Shown here piece by piece: positions 23,229-32,181 of a stretch of 64,000 bases of DNA. Numbering within the stretch: position 1 is the stretch's first letter; every line of letters begins with the position of its first letter. The translations under genes were made by a program, and so were the position numbers. Source of the stretch: Vreelandella piezotolerans (lineage in GTDB: Bacteria > Pseudomonadota > Gammaproteobacteria > Pseudomonadales > Halomonadaceae); assembly GCF_012427705.1 (NCBI RefSeq), contig NZ_CP048602.1, forward strand, positions 1,984,001 through 2,048,000, read 5' to 3'. The notes below the pieces were generated by a model. That model saw only the letters and a list, made by a program, of their open reading frames with translations, did no database searches and had not been told where the DNA came from.

Positions 23229-25282
23229 CGTTCAAAGGCCTTCCAAAGCGACAGCGCCTGGTGGGTGCTTGGCTGCTTCTCAGTGGCATCAGCCTGCTGG
23301 GCGGCGTGCTGTTTGCGGCGTGGCTGGATAGTCAGATCGCGCTCTCCAGCTTGGCGCGTGTGGCGCTGTGGCTTGGCAGCCTTTCCGGGGGTATGACATT
23401 GTGCCTGATGGGCGTACTGTTAGAACGTCGGTTATTAGCGCCCTTACGGCATTTACAAACTCAGTTGGCCCGGTGGGTGGCCAACCCAGACGCCCAAGAC
23501 GAGGAGGCTCCAGAAGGTTGGCTAAAAGGGCTAGGCCCTGATCTACGCCGCGTCAGCCAAAGCTGGCGCGCCGACCGCATGCGGCTCGCCACCGCCCATG
23601 CCGAGGGGGCGCGTAGCGCTTCGCGTATTCGGCAAGAGTTGGAAACCCTGCTTCAGGTACTGGAAACACCACTGCTGCTGTGTGATCGGCATCGTCGGGT
23701 GATGCTGTTCAATCAAGCCGCCGAAACGTTCTTTACTGGCAATACCGGGTTAGGGCTGGGGAAGCGCCTGGATGCCCTACTGCCGACCGCAACGCTAGCC
23801 AATGCCATGGCACAACTGCCCGACGATGGTTCACCACGTGAAATGCTCACCCACTGCGGCCAACGCTGGGTAAAAGTGGTGATTCGGCGGGTTCCCGGCA
23901 GTGAGCGCGAGACGCTCGTGACCTGTAGCGATGCCACGACCACTTGGAACAATGAAATGGGCGTGCGGGCCGAGCTCAACCGTCGCCTCCCGCCACTGCG
24001 CCAGCATGCCGCCAACGTTAGCAGTGCCGTCGACGCGCTGCGTCATATCCACGCCACGAACGTCCCCCTTGAACTGCGAACACGCTTAGAGGGGGTCATG
24101 CACGATGAGAGCCAAGCACTGAATCAGCACGTGGCTGAGTTCGCCACGCTACTGGATGATCTTCAGTATCACGGTGAACGCTTGCGGCCCATTTGGTCCA
24201 ATGACTTCTGGCAGGCGCTGGATGAGCGTCTCGACCCAGCCCACCGTTTGATTACACCGATTGGTGTTCCCGCTTGGTTCAAAGGGGATGCCCCGGCACT
24301 GATCGAACTCTTCGCATCATTGGTGGACCATCTTCGCTGCCACTTGCCTACCCGTGGCTTTGAAGGAGAAATCTCGCTTCAACCGAAACGTGCCTACGTT
24401 GACTTGATGTGGCAGGGCGCGCCCGTTCCTGAAGGCGAACTCAGCGTTTGGCGAGATACGATCTTGAACACGCTACCACTTGGCCCGGCGGTGGCCGATA
24501 TTCTGCGTCAGCACGCTACAGATATTTGGAGCGTAGCCGATGCGGATAAGTGCCATGCTCGACTGCGACTCCCGCTACCCGCGATTACACAAACTCACGC
24601 GCCAAGAGAGATGGCTCCCCCTCGTCCGGAATTTCATGATTTTGGTATCGCACAGCTACCTGCGCCCGACGAAGCCCTCGCCCATCGGGCGCTACGCTGC
24701 TTGGAGATCGTGGCGTTCGATACCGAAACCACTGGCCTCGAGCTACGCCGGGGAGACACGGTGGTAAGCCTTGGCGCTTGTCGCATCGTCAATGGCCGCT
24801 TATTGGCAAGCGACGCGTTCGATCACTACGTCGATCCCCAACGGCCCATTCCCGCCGCCAGCACCGTCATTCATGGCATTACCGATGCGGACGTAGCGGA
24901 TGCAGAACCGCTTCACACCGTATTGGGTCAGTTCCGGGATTACGTAGGGGACGCCGTCATGCTCGCTCATAATGCGGCATTCGACATGTTGGCCATCAGC
25001 GGGCACGGCGTTCATTTCGACATCCCCGTGCTGGACACGCTGCTGATCTCCAAAGCGCTAGATGAAGCGCTGGATGGACACGACCTGGATACGTTAGCCA
25101 GGCGTTATGATTTACATTTTCCGCCCAACACCCGGCATACCGCACTGGGCGATGCTCGTGTCACCGCCGAGCTTTGGCTAGCCCTCTTGCCCCGCTTGGA
25201 AGCCCGCGGTATCGACACGCTAGAAGAGCTGCTGGCCCTCCAGGCCAATGCGTTCGATAAGGAAGACGCCAGTGCGCCATAA
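23225..25282 (+). CDS. Membrane-PAS-DEDDh exonuclease fusion (DNA polymerase III epsilon-like)
   Basis: 685 residues. Two membrane helices lie at about 13-35 and 45-66, with a HAMP-like stretch after them. A PAS-like segment is at about 143-200 (LETPLLLCDRHRRVMLFNQAAE). A central 250-residue part resembles the helical and ATPase areas of a histidine kinase but shows no H-box, N-box or G-box. The C-terminal 190 residues are a DEDDh 3'-5' exonuclease: AFDTETTGLEL (exo I), LAHNAAFDM (exo II) and HTALGDARVTAE (exo III). All acidic residues are kept, so it should be catalytic. Membrane-anchored exonucleases next to symporter-type kinases occur in other gammaproteobacteria, but their role is not known to me. 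Confidence 0.8.
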   Translation: MTFKGLPKRQRLVGAWLLLSGISLLGGVLFAAWLDSQIALSSLARVALWLGSLSGGMTLCLMGVLLERRLLAPLRHLQTQLARWVANPDAQDEEAPEGWLKGLGPDLRRVSQSWRADRMRLATAHAEGARSASRIRQELETLLQVLETPLLLCDRHRRVMLFNQAAETFFTGNTGLGLGKRLDALLPTATLANAMAQLPDDGSPREMLTHCGQRWVKVVIRRVPGSERETLVTCSDATTTWNNEMGVRAELNRRLPPLRQHAANVSSAVDALRHIHATNVPLELRTRLEGVMHDESQALNQHVAEFATLLDDLQYHGERLRPIWSNDFWQALDERLDPAHRLITPIGVPAWFKGDAPALIELFASLVDHLRCHLPTRGFEGEISLQPKRAYVDLMWQGAPVPEGELSVWRDTILNTLPLGPAVADILRQHATDIWSVADADKCHARLRLPLPAITQTHAPREMAPPRPEFHDFGIAQLPAPDEALAHRALRCLEIVAFDTETTGLELRRGDTVVSLGACRIVNGRLLASDAFDHYVDPQRPIPAASTVIHGITDADVADAEPLHTVLGQFRDYVGDAVMLAHNAAFDMLAISGHGVHFDIPVLDTLLISKALDEALDGHDLDTLARRYDLHFPPNTRHTALGDARVTAELWLALLPRLEARGIDTLEELLALQANAFDKEDASAP

Positions 25283-25484
25283 TGCACCTGCCCCTCACCC
25301 TCGGCAGCAGGCGCGTCGCTTCGCCCTGGGGCTGCTGGCGCTGTTTTTATTCAGCCCGCCCATCTTACTTATAGTCGATCGGTTGCCTGGTATACTGGGC
25401 TGGCTACCGCTCTATCTCTTCTTGGCTTGGGGGTGGGTGATTGGCCTGGCTGCCTGGCTGGCAAAACGCCCCAAGCAACCATGA
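25272..25484 (+). CDS. Small two-helix membrane protein
   Basis: About 70 residues, with a basic N-terminus (RHNAPAPHPRQQARR) and two hydrophobic helices (FALGLLALFLFSPPILLIV and LPLYLFLAWGWVIGLAAWLA). I prefer the GTG at 25272, with AAGGAA seven bases upstream; an ATG at 25248 in the same frame gives 78 residues. It overlaps the exonuclease gene before it and, by ATGA, the kinase gene after it. Small proteins at this place are common before symporter-type kinases, so it may be a subunit. Confidence 0.72.
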   Translation: MRHNAPAPHPRQQARRFALGLLALFLFSPPILLIVDRLPGILGWLPLYLFLAWGWVIGLAAWLAKRPKQP

Positions 25485-28219
25485 ACATGCGTAGCGACTG
25501 GGTAGTGTTGGGCGCCGCCTTTGGCTACTTAGCCCTGCTTTTCTTGGTCGCAGCCTGGGGGGACCGACGAGCCGAACAGGGGCGCTCACTCCTCAACTCG
25601 CCTACTGTCTATGCGTTATCGATAGCCGTGTACTGCACTGCCTGGACGTTTTACGGCAGCGTCGGGCGCGCAGCGCAGTTCGGACCTAGCTTCTTGCTGA
25701 TCTATTTGGGACCCACGCTGGCCATGCTGCTGGCCCCTTTTACGTTGCGCAAAATGGTGCGGATCGCCGCTCGGCAGCGTATCACTTCCATCGCCGATTT
25801 CATTAGCGCCCGTTATGGGAAAAGTTCGCTACTTGGCGCACTGGTGGCCGTCATGGCATTGATCACGATAACGCCGTATATAGCACTCCAGCTCAAAGCC
25901 ATCACGGTGAGTCATGCGGTGCTGATGAACTATCCCCTAGGTGCCGATACCACACTCGAACATGAACGCTTCTGGATGGATCGCTCCTTTTGGATTGCGA
26001 TCGTCTTGGCCCTGTTCATCATTCTGTTCGGCACGCGTCATCTTGATGCCAGCGAGCGACATGAAGGCATGGTAGCGGCCATCGCCGTCGAGTCCTTGGT
26101 CAAGCTGGTGGCGTTTCTGGCAGTCGGTATCTTCGTCACTTTCCTCCTGTTCGAAGGCCCTGGCGCTCTTCTAGCAGCCACCGCCGAGGCGCCAGCACTC
26201 ATCACTAGCATGCATTTGGAGAACGTTCCTGGTGGTGCGACGGGCTGGGTCGGCATGCTAATGCTCGCGTTTTTGGCCTTCTTCACGTTGCCCAGGCAGT
26301 TTCAGGTCCTGGTCGTAGAGAGCGTGGATGAGCAGCACTTGGAGCGTGCCAGTTGGCTCTTTCCGCTCTATTTGCTACTGATCAACCTGTTCGTCATTCC
26401 TATTGCGTTGGCAGGCGTCCTCTTGGGCGAGAGCGACCCGGATAGCTTCGTGCTCACGCTACCGCTCTCCGCAGGGCTAGATGGTTTACCACTATTGGTG
26501 TTCATTGGCGGACTCTCGGCGGCCACCGGCATGGTCATCGTCGAAACCATCGCGCTGTCTACCATGGTGAGTAACCAACTAGTGATGCCACTTTTATTAA
26601 AACTAAAAGGCTGGCAAACAGGACGCCATGGTCGCCTCGCCATTTGGCTTTTGAACATCCGGCGTATCGCCATTTTGGTCATTTTGATCATGGGCTATCT
26701 CTACCATGCACTGATTGGCGATAGCTACAGTTTGGTTACTATTGGACTGGTCTCGTTTGCGGGCGTGGCACAATTTGCCCCTGCGCTATTGATCGGCCTT
26801 TATTGGCGCGGGGCGACTCGTCAAGGCGCCACCTGGGGATTAGTGGCAGGCTTTTGGGTATGGTGCTACACGCTGCTACTGCCGGGATTTGCCCAGTCCG
26901 GTTGGTTGGAAGCAGAGTTCATGACACAAGGCCCTTGGGGCATCGGCTGGCTCGCCCCCTACGCCTTACTGGGACTCAGCGGGTGGGATATCTACACACA
27001 CTCGCTGTTTTGGAGCATGACCGCAAACGTCGGCTTATTGGTCGCGGTGTCGCTCTTCACGCGAGCCACGCCCATGGAGCAGGCGCAGGCAGCGCTCTTC
27101 ACCGAGGCTCTGCACCCCCATTTACCTACAGCGTCTAGCTGGCAAGGCCAAACTACCGAAGGTGACTTATATGCCCTACTCGTCCGCTATCTGGGCCATG
27201 GGGCAACGCACAAGGTATTTCGCAACGCCCCTCCTTCGCTCTTGAAGGAGACCGATGCTCAGCAACGTCCCGCGTCGAGAGAGTTGATCACTCGTGCCGA
27301 ACAAGCTCTGGCCGGGTCGCTTGGCAACGCGTCTGCCAGTGTCTTGATACACTCCGTTCTACGCGGTGAGGCACTGGACATGGCCTCGATACTCACCATT
27401 CTCGACACGACCTCGCAGGCTTTGGAGTACAACCGCCAATTAGAGCAAAAATCCCAGGAGTTAGCTCGCATTGGCGAGGAGCTGCGCCGTGCCAATGAGC
27501 AGCTGCGGGAAGTGGATCGAATGAAGGATGAGTTCGTGGCGATGGTCAGTCACGAGCTTCGCACTCCGCTCACTTCCATCCGTTCGTTTGCCGAGATTTT
27601 GCGTGACACACCCACCATTGAGGCTGAAAAACGCCAGCAATTTCTGGACATCATGGTGCTCGAGAGTGAGCGTTTGTCTCGATTGATCGACGAAATTCTT
27701 GACTTGGCGCGGCTCGAGAGCGGCCACCTATCCCTCCAGCCCATTACGGTTGACTTGATTCACATTGCGCAGCAAAGCCGCCAAGCACTGGCACGACTGC
27801 ACGCCGAGCAGGGCATCGATGTCGAGTGGGTTTGTGATGTCTCCAATGCGCCCGTCATGGCCGATCCAGATCGCCTTGAACAGGTCATCATCAATCTGTT
27901 GGAGAATGCGCGAAAGTTTGCCAACCCAGAACATCCGCGCATACGTTTACACGTTTACGAAGCGGACCAAGGATATTGCCTGAGCATTGAGGATAATGGG
28001 CCAGGCATCCCGATCGGTGAACGTGACAATGTATTCGAAAAGTTTTATCAATTGACGTTATCGAAAAACGAGCATGCGTCTCACCGGCCCAAAGGAAGCG
28101 GTTTAGGCTTACCCATCAGCCGTGCCATTATTCACCACTTAGATGGCGAGCTTTGGGTAGACGCTTCTTCTTTAGGCGGTGCTGCGATGACGCTTTCGCT
28201 TCCACGACACATCGTTTAA
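25481..28219 (+). CDS. Sodium/solute symporter-type sensor histidine kinase (CrbS/CbrA-like)
   Basis: 912 residues. The N-terminal part of about 550 residues is an SSF (SLC5) transporter domain with 12-13 helices (VYCTAWTFYGSVGRAAQFGP; TSIADFISARYGKS). A coiled coil follows (LEQKSQELARIGEELRRANE), then the kinase core: MVSHELRTPLTSIRSFAE (His near 689), IINLLENARKFAN (N-box), IEDNGPGIP and GSGLGLPISRAI. There is no fused receiver. The architecture is that of CrbS/MxtR kinases, which control acetate use. The start is the ATG that overlaps the previous stop; 18 upstream codons are rejected. Substrate and target genes are unknown. Confidence 0.9.
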   Translation: MNMRSDWVVLGAAFGYLALLFLVAAWGDRRAEQGRSLLNSPTVYALSIAVYCTAWTFYGSVGRAAQFGPSFLLIYLGPTLAMLLAPFTLRKMVRIAARQRITSIADFISARYGKSSLLGALVAVMALITITPYIALQLKAITVSHAVLMNYPLGADTTLEHERFWMDRSFWIAIVLALFIILFGTRHLDASERHEGMVAAIAVESLVKLVAFLAVGIFVTFLLFEGPGALLAATAEAPALITSMHLENVPGGATGWVGMLMLAFLAFFTLPRQFQVLVVESVDEQHLERASWLFPLYLLLINLFVIPIALAGVLLGESDPDSFVLTLPLSAGLDGLPLLVFIGGLSAATGMVIVETIALSTMVSNQLVMPLLLKLKGWQTGRHGRLAIWLLNIRRIAILVILIMGYLYHALIGDSYSLVTIGLVSFAGVAQFAPALLIGLYWRGATRQGATWGLVAGFWVWCYTLLLPGFAQSGWLEAEFMTQGPWGIGWLAPYALLGLSGWDIYTHSLFWSMTANVGLLVAVSLFTRATPMEQAQAALFTEALHPHLPTASSWQGQTTEGDLYALLVRYLGHGATHKVFRNAPPSLLKETDAQQRPASRELITRAEQALAGSLGNASASVLIHSVLRGEALDMASILTILDTTSQALEYNRQLEQKSQELARIGEELRRANEQLREVDRMKDEFVAMVSHELRTPLTSIRSFAEILRDTPTIEAEKRQQFLDIMVLESERLSRLIDEILDLARLESGHLSLQPITVDLIHIAQQSRQALARLHAEQGIDVEWVCDVSNAPVMADPDRLEQVIINLLENARKFANPEHPRIRLHVYEADQGYCLSIEDNGPGIPIGERDNVFEKFYQLTLSKNEHASHRPKGSGLGLPISRAIIHHLDGELWVDASSLGGAAMTLSLPRHIV

Positions 28220-28335
28220 GTAAACAATTGTGCCATTCAACGCACTGTGACCTAGTGTAACTAGCACACGTTTGTATTTTTACGCTATTCTGCGCGTCCG
28301 CCCGTTTTCCCTCTGACAGTTGGAGCAGCGGCATT

Positions 28336-29544
28336 ATGCAAGGGTCAGCGCAAGATAAGACGACTACCGACCAGTACACCATTGCAATACAGCCAATTGT
28401 CGACGCTCGCCTACAACATGTAGCTGATGAGCTACTGTATCGTGGCGACTGTTCGGCCATTAGTGCCGCCGTCTTCGATGATGTGCAAGCCACCGCTCGA
28501 GCTTGTGCTGTCGCTATTTATGAAATTGGCCTGGATAAACTGTGTGGCCAACGTAAGCTTTTTATCAATGCCTCTGGCGAGTGGTTACTCAACCCCGATT
28601 TAGGCGGCCTGCCGCAGAGTCAAATCGTCATTGAAATACTCGAAGACATCGAGGTCAATGACGCGCTATTGCATGCATTACGTAAGCTGAAATACCAAGG
28701 CTATACGTTAGCGCTTGATGATTTCGAATTGACCGACGCAAACCGTGCATTATTAGCCTTAGCGGATATTGTTAAATTCGATATCTCTACCGGGCTCCCC
28801 ACTGCGCTCATTCAACGCCTTTATAAAGAGGGCTACACGCTGTTAGCCGAGCGTGTAGAAACTTACGAAGAGTTTGAAAAGTGTAAGGCGCTTGGATTTA
28901 GCTTATTTCAAGGGTATTTTTACCAGCGGCCTCAGGTACAAACCACAAACACGCAGCGACATAGCACGTCACGCGCTAATCAAATGCAACTGCTGGCTCA
29001 TCTTTACAGCGATAGAGTGCGCTTGCCTGCTTTGAGTACGTTCATTGCTCGTGACCCCTATTTATTGAACGCCGTCCTTAAACGCGCCAATTCGGCAGAA
29101 AAGGCAGCTCAGCACCCTGTCCACAAACTACTCGACTGTATTCATATCATCGGGTTGAAAGAGTTACGCACGCTGGTATCGATCATCATGCTAGCGGGGA
29201 ATAATCCTGCGAGCAAAATCAACCTCATTAGCGGATTGACTCGGGCATTTGCATGCGAAGCACTTGCCGAACAGCGCGGGTTAGACGAGGAAGAAGGCTT
29301 TATCACCGGACTCTTTTCGCATATGCCGGTCATCATAGGGATCGACCTCGAGACGATGCTTAAGGAGCTACCACTGAGCCAGCCGATCCATCAGGCGCTT
29401 ATCCAACGTCAAGGCCCACTGGGCGAGCTGCTTGCACATATCGAAGCCACTGAGCGCGGCAGCCCTCCTGCCGATGTGCCTGCAGAGTTGATACTGCAGG
29501 CGGCGGCTGAAGCACGAACGCTAATGGACTCGCACATTAGCTAG
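28336..29544 (+). CDS. EAL-HDOD signalling protein (YuxH/CdgJ type)
   Basis: 402 residues. The N-terminal 200 are an EAL-like domain: QPIVDARLQHVADELLYRG (ELL instead of EAL), FINASGEWLL, VIEILEDIEV, LALDDFELTD and VKFDIS, ending in FQGYFYQRP. The loop normally DDFGtG has lost its glycine, so catalysis is doubtful. The C-terminal 190 residues are an HDOD domain (MQLLAHLYSDRVRLPALSTFI; HKLLDCIHIIGLKELRTLVS). Such proteins are linked to motility and biofilm in Vibrio. The last eight bases overlap the convergent hlyU-like gene. Confidence 0.88.
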   Translation: MQGSAQDKTTTDQYTIAIQPIVDARLQHVADELLYRGDCSAISAAVFDDVQATARACAVAIYEIGLDKLCGQRKLFINASGEWLLNPDLGGLPQSQIVIEILEDIEVNDALLHALRKLKYQGYTLALDDFELTDANRALLALADIVKFDISTGLPTALIQRLYKEGYTLLAERVETYEEFEKCKALGFSLFQGYFYQRPQVQTTNTQRHSTSRANQMQLLAHLYSDRVRLPALSTFIARDPYLLNAVLKRANSAEKAAQHPVHKLLDCIHIIGLKELRTLVSIIMLAGNNPASKINLISGLTRAFACEALAEQRGLDEEEGFITGLFSHMPVIIGIDLETMLKELPLSQPIHQALIQRQGPLGELLAHIEATERGSPPADVPAELILQAAAEARTLMDSHIS

Positions 29545-29869
29545 TGGGTGGGTTCTCCCGGCGAGGGTCTGGCTCGAACATCGCATCGCCCACTTCATCG
29601 ATATAGCGCTGCGCCTTCGACACCATCAAGGCGTCGCAGGCGTCCCGCCCAGGCACCATGTCAGAACGCTCGAAACGGTGCTCCTGCGCCCCGCCCTGGT
29701 TGTCCAGTTTACGGATCCAACCGCTGACCCGATACTGACCACTTTGATGATCGGGCTGCGAAACGATGAGATACTCTTTGTACTCCACCGGTTCGGCGGC
29801 TTTGGTGCCGGTGTTCGTTTCGTCGCTGCCGTGGCCCCCAAACAGGCCTGAAAGCAATCTTTTAAACAT
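29537..29869 (-). CDS. HlyU-family protein
   Basis: Small protein of 110 residues starting MFKRLLSGLFGGHGSDE, with VEYKEYLIVSQPDHQSGQYR and SGWIRKLDNQGG, then DACDALMVSKAQRYIDEVGD. This matches the HlyU-type family (Pfam HlyU), often annotated as a haemolysin activator; that functional label is poorly supported for most members. CAGGAGTCTTT directly precedes the ATG; the 27-codon upstream extension is rejected. It lies downstream of argG on the same strand, past a strong stem-loop. Confidence 0.78.
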   Translation of the reverse strand: MFKRLLSGLFGGHGSDETNTGTKAAEPVEYKEYLIVSQPDHQSGQYRVSGWIRKLDNQGGAQEHRFERSDMVPGRDACDALMVSKAQRYIDEVGDAMFEPDPRRENPPTS

Positions 29870-29884
29870 AAAGACTCCTGGTAG

Positions 29885-29912
29885 GCGGTGGCCAGTGTTC
29901 ACTGGCCACCGC
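29885..29912 (-). other. Strong stem-loop between argG and the hlyU-like gene
   Basis: GCGGTGGCCAGTG is followed two bases later by its exact complement CACTGGCCACCGC, giving a 13-pair hairpin. On the minus strand no U-run follows; instead the hlyU-like ribosome binding site comes within 15 bases. It may stabilise the argG 3' end or attenuate rather than terminate. Confidence 0.6.
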
Positions 29913-29918
29913 TCAACG

Positions 29919-31139
29919 CTAGCTCTGCTGACGGCCTTTGCCAGCGGCAATTCGCAGACGCAGCGCGTTCAGCTTAATGAAGCCTTCGGCGTCTTTTTGG
30001 TTATACGCACCCGCGTCGTCTTCAAACGTGGCAATGGACTCATCGAACAGAGACTGCTCGGATTTACGGCCAACGACCGTTGCGTTGCCTTTGTACAGCT
30101 TCATACGCACCACGCCAGAAACACTCTTCTGCGTCTCGTCGATAGCAGCTTGCAGCATGCGGCGTTCAGGGCTCCACCAATAGCCGTTGTAGATCACTTC
30201 GGCATACTTGGGCATGAGCTGATCTTTAAGATGCGCTTCTTCACGATCCAGCGTCAGTGATTCGATCGCACGGTGGGCACGCAGCATGATCGTACCTCCC
30301 GGCGTTTCGTAGCAACCCCGCGACTTCATGCCCACGTAGCGGTTTTCGACGATATCCAAACGTCCGATACCGTTGTCGCCGCCCAGCTTGTTGAGCTTTT
30401 CGAGCACTTCGTGCGGCTTCATCGTTTCGCCATCGATGGCCACGATGTCGCCTTTCTCGAACGTCAGCTCAACGTAAGTGGGTTGCTCGGGCGCAGCTTC
30501 GGGAGAAACACTCCAGCGCCACATGTCCTCTTCGGCTTCCGCCCACGGATCTTCCAGAATGCCGCCTTCATAGGAAATGTGCAGCAGGTTGGCGTCCATG
30601 GAGTAGGGAGATTTCTTTTTCTTGTTGGAGAAATCCACCGGGATGCTGTGCTCTTCGCAGTACGCCATCAGCTTTTCGCGAGACGTCAGGTCCCACTCGC
30701 GCCAGGGAGCAATGACTTTAACGCCCGGCTTTAGCGCGTAACCGCCCAGTTCGAAACGCACTTGATCGTTACCTTTACCCGTTGCGCCATGGGAGATGGC
30801 ATCGGCGCCGGTTTCATTGGCGATTTCGATCAGGCGCTTGGCGATCAGCGGGCGAGCGATGGAGGTGCCCAGCAGGTACTCACCTTCATAGATGGTATTG
30901 GCACGAAACATCGGAAAGACGTAGTCACGCACGAACTCTTCGCGTAGATCTTCGATGTAAATCTCTTTGACGCCGAGAGCCTGAGCCTTGGCGCGGGCAG
31001 GCTCGACTTCTTCACCCTGACCGATGTCGGCAGTAAAGGTCACAACCTCGCAGTTGTAGGTTTCTTGCAACCACTTGACGATAACGGATGTGTCCAGGCC
31101 GCCTGAATATGCCAGCACAACCTTTTTGACATCGGACAT
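29919..31139 (-). CDS. argG: Argininosuccinate synthase
   Basis: Joins citrulline and aspartate with ATP in arginine synthesis. It has 406 residues, the normal length. [18 protein letters not shown] at residues 7-24 is the ATP-pyrophosphatase loop, and [17 protein letters not shown] and [17 protein letters not shown] are family blocks. AAGGAGCAAAGA precedes the ATG. Confidence 0.97.
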   Translation of the reverse strand: MSDVKKVVLAYSGGLDTSVIVKWLQETYNCEVVTFTADIGQGEEVEPARAKAQALGVKEIYIEDLREEFVRDYVFPMFRANTIYEGEYLLGTSIARPLIAKRLIEIANETGADAISHGATGKGNDQVRFELGGYALKPGVKVIAPWREWDLTSREKLMAYCEEHSIPVDFSNKKKKSPYSMDANLLHISYEGGILEDPWAEAEEDMWRWSVSPEAAPEQPTYVELTFEKGDIVAIDGETMKPHEVLEKLNKLGGDNGIGRLDIVENRYVGMKSRGCYETPGGTIMLRAHRAIESLTLDREEAHLKDQLMPKYAEVIYNGYWWSPERRMLQAAIDETQKSVSGVVRMKLYKGNATVVGRKSEQSLFDESIATFEDDAGAYNQKDAEGFIKLNALRLRIAAGKGRQQS

Positions 31140-31347
31140 TCTTTGCTCCTTGTAAAAAGCAGTTCACCAGAAGGAGTAGCGCCCTTACGCACTACTTGTT
31201 CATTCAAACTGTCAGTATAGCGTTCTCGATGCCCAGCGAATACCGTCAACGACGCCTTGGGGGTAAAGCTGCTAGAATCACCCAAACCCTAGCGGCTAGC
31301 TTGACCGCTACCCCTGACCGACTACTCGCTTTACTAAGGAGAGCTGC

Positions 31348-32019
31348 ATGAGCGAGGCAATTGCCCGCGAATTGATGGCCCAGCGTTTTCGCAGTTACTT
31401 ACCGGTTGTCATTGATTTGGAGACAGGTGGGTTTAACGCCCAAACGGACGCCGTGTTGGAGATTGCAGCGGTCACACTCACCATGGACCCCGACGGCAAT
31501 TTACTGCCTGATGCCACCTACGCGTATCATGTTCACCCTTTTGAAGGCGCCAACGTCGAGCAATCAGCGTTGGATTTCACCGGCATCAATCTGGATGACC
31601 CGCTTCGTCGGCACGTTGCGTTGAGCGAGGCTGAAGCACTAGGGGAAATATTTCGACCCATACGCAAATCGCTAAAGGCGCACGGCTGTTCCCGGGCGAT
31701 ACTCGTGGGTCACAATGCGGCATTCGACCATGGCTTTTTGAATGCAGCGGCCAACCGCTGCAACGTCAAGCGCAATCCGTTTCACCCCTTTTCCAGTTTC
31801 GACACGGCGACGTTGGCGGGGTTTGTGTATGGACAAACCGTGCTAGCCAGAGCGTGCCGTGCCGCGGGGATCGAGTTCGACAACAAGGCGGCCCACTCGG
31901 CACGCTATGACACCGAGCGAACGGCCGAACTGTTTTGCGCCATGGTCAACCGCTACAAAGACTTAGGCGGCTGGCGGCTGGCTCAGCGTGAACAAGCGCT
32001 AGATGGCGGCGATGAATAA
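31348..32019 (+). CDS. rnt: Ribonuclease T
   Basis: DEDDh 3'-5' exoribonuclease that trims tRNA and other RNA ends. 223 residues. Exo I is [12 protein letters not shown], exo II is [14 protein letters not shown], and exo III is [15 protein letters not shown]. Phe residues typical of RNase T substrate stacking surround these motifs. AAGGAGAGCTGC precedes the ATG. E. coli RNase T is of similar length (about 215). Confidence 0.95.
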   Translation: MSEAIARELMAQRFRSYLPVVIDLETGGFNAQTDAVLEIAAVTLTMDPDGNLLPDATYAYHVHPFEGANVEQSALDFTGINLDDPLRRHVALSEAEALGEIFRPIRKSLKAHGCSRAILVGHNAAFDHGFLNAAANRCNVKRNPFHPFSSFDTATLAGFVYGQTVLARACRAAGIEFDNKAAHSARYDTERTAELFCAMVNRYKDLGGWRLAQREQALDGGDE

Positions 32020-32181
32020 ATCCGCAAGCAGCGCGTTTGAAACAGCATCTAATGCACCAGAAATGGCTTTACGATAAACTTTACGTCATTTACGAGCGCT
32101 TGGCTCTCAGGCAAGCAATGCAGCCAACGCTTGCCGCCACAATGTGATATCCCACCCGTTTTGAGGAGATGAGACGTTTCC

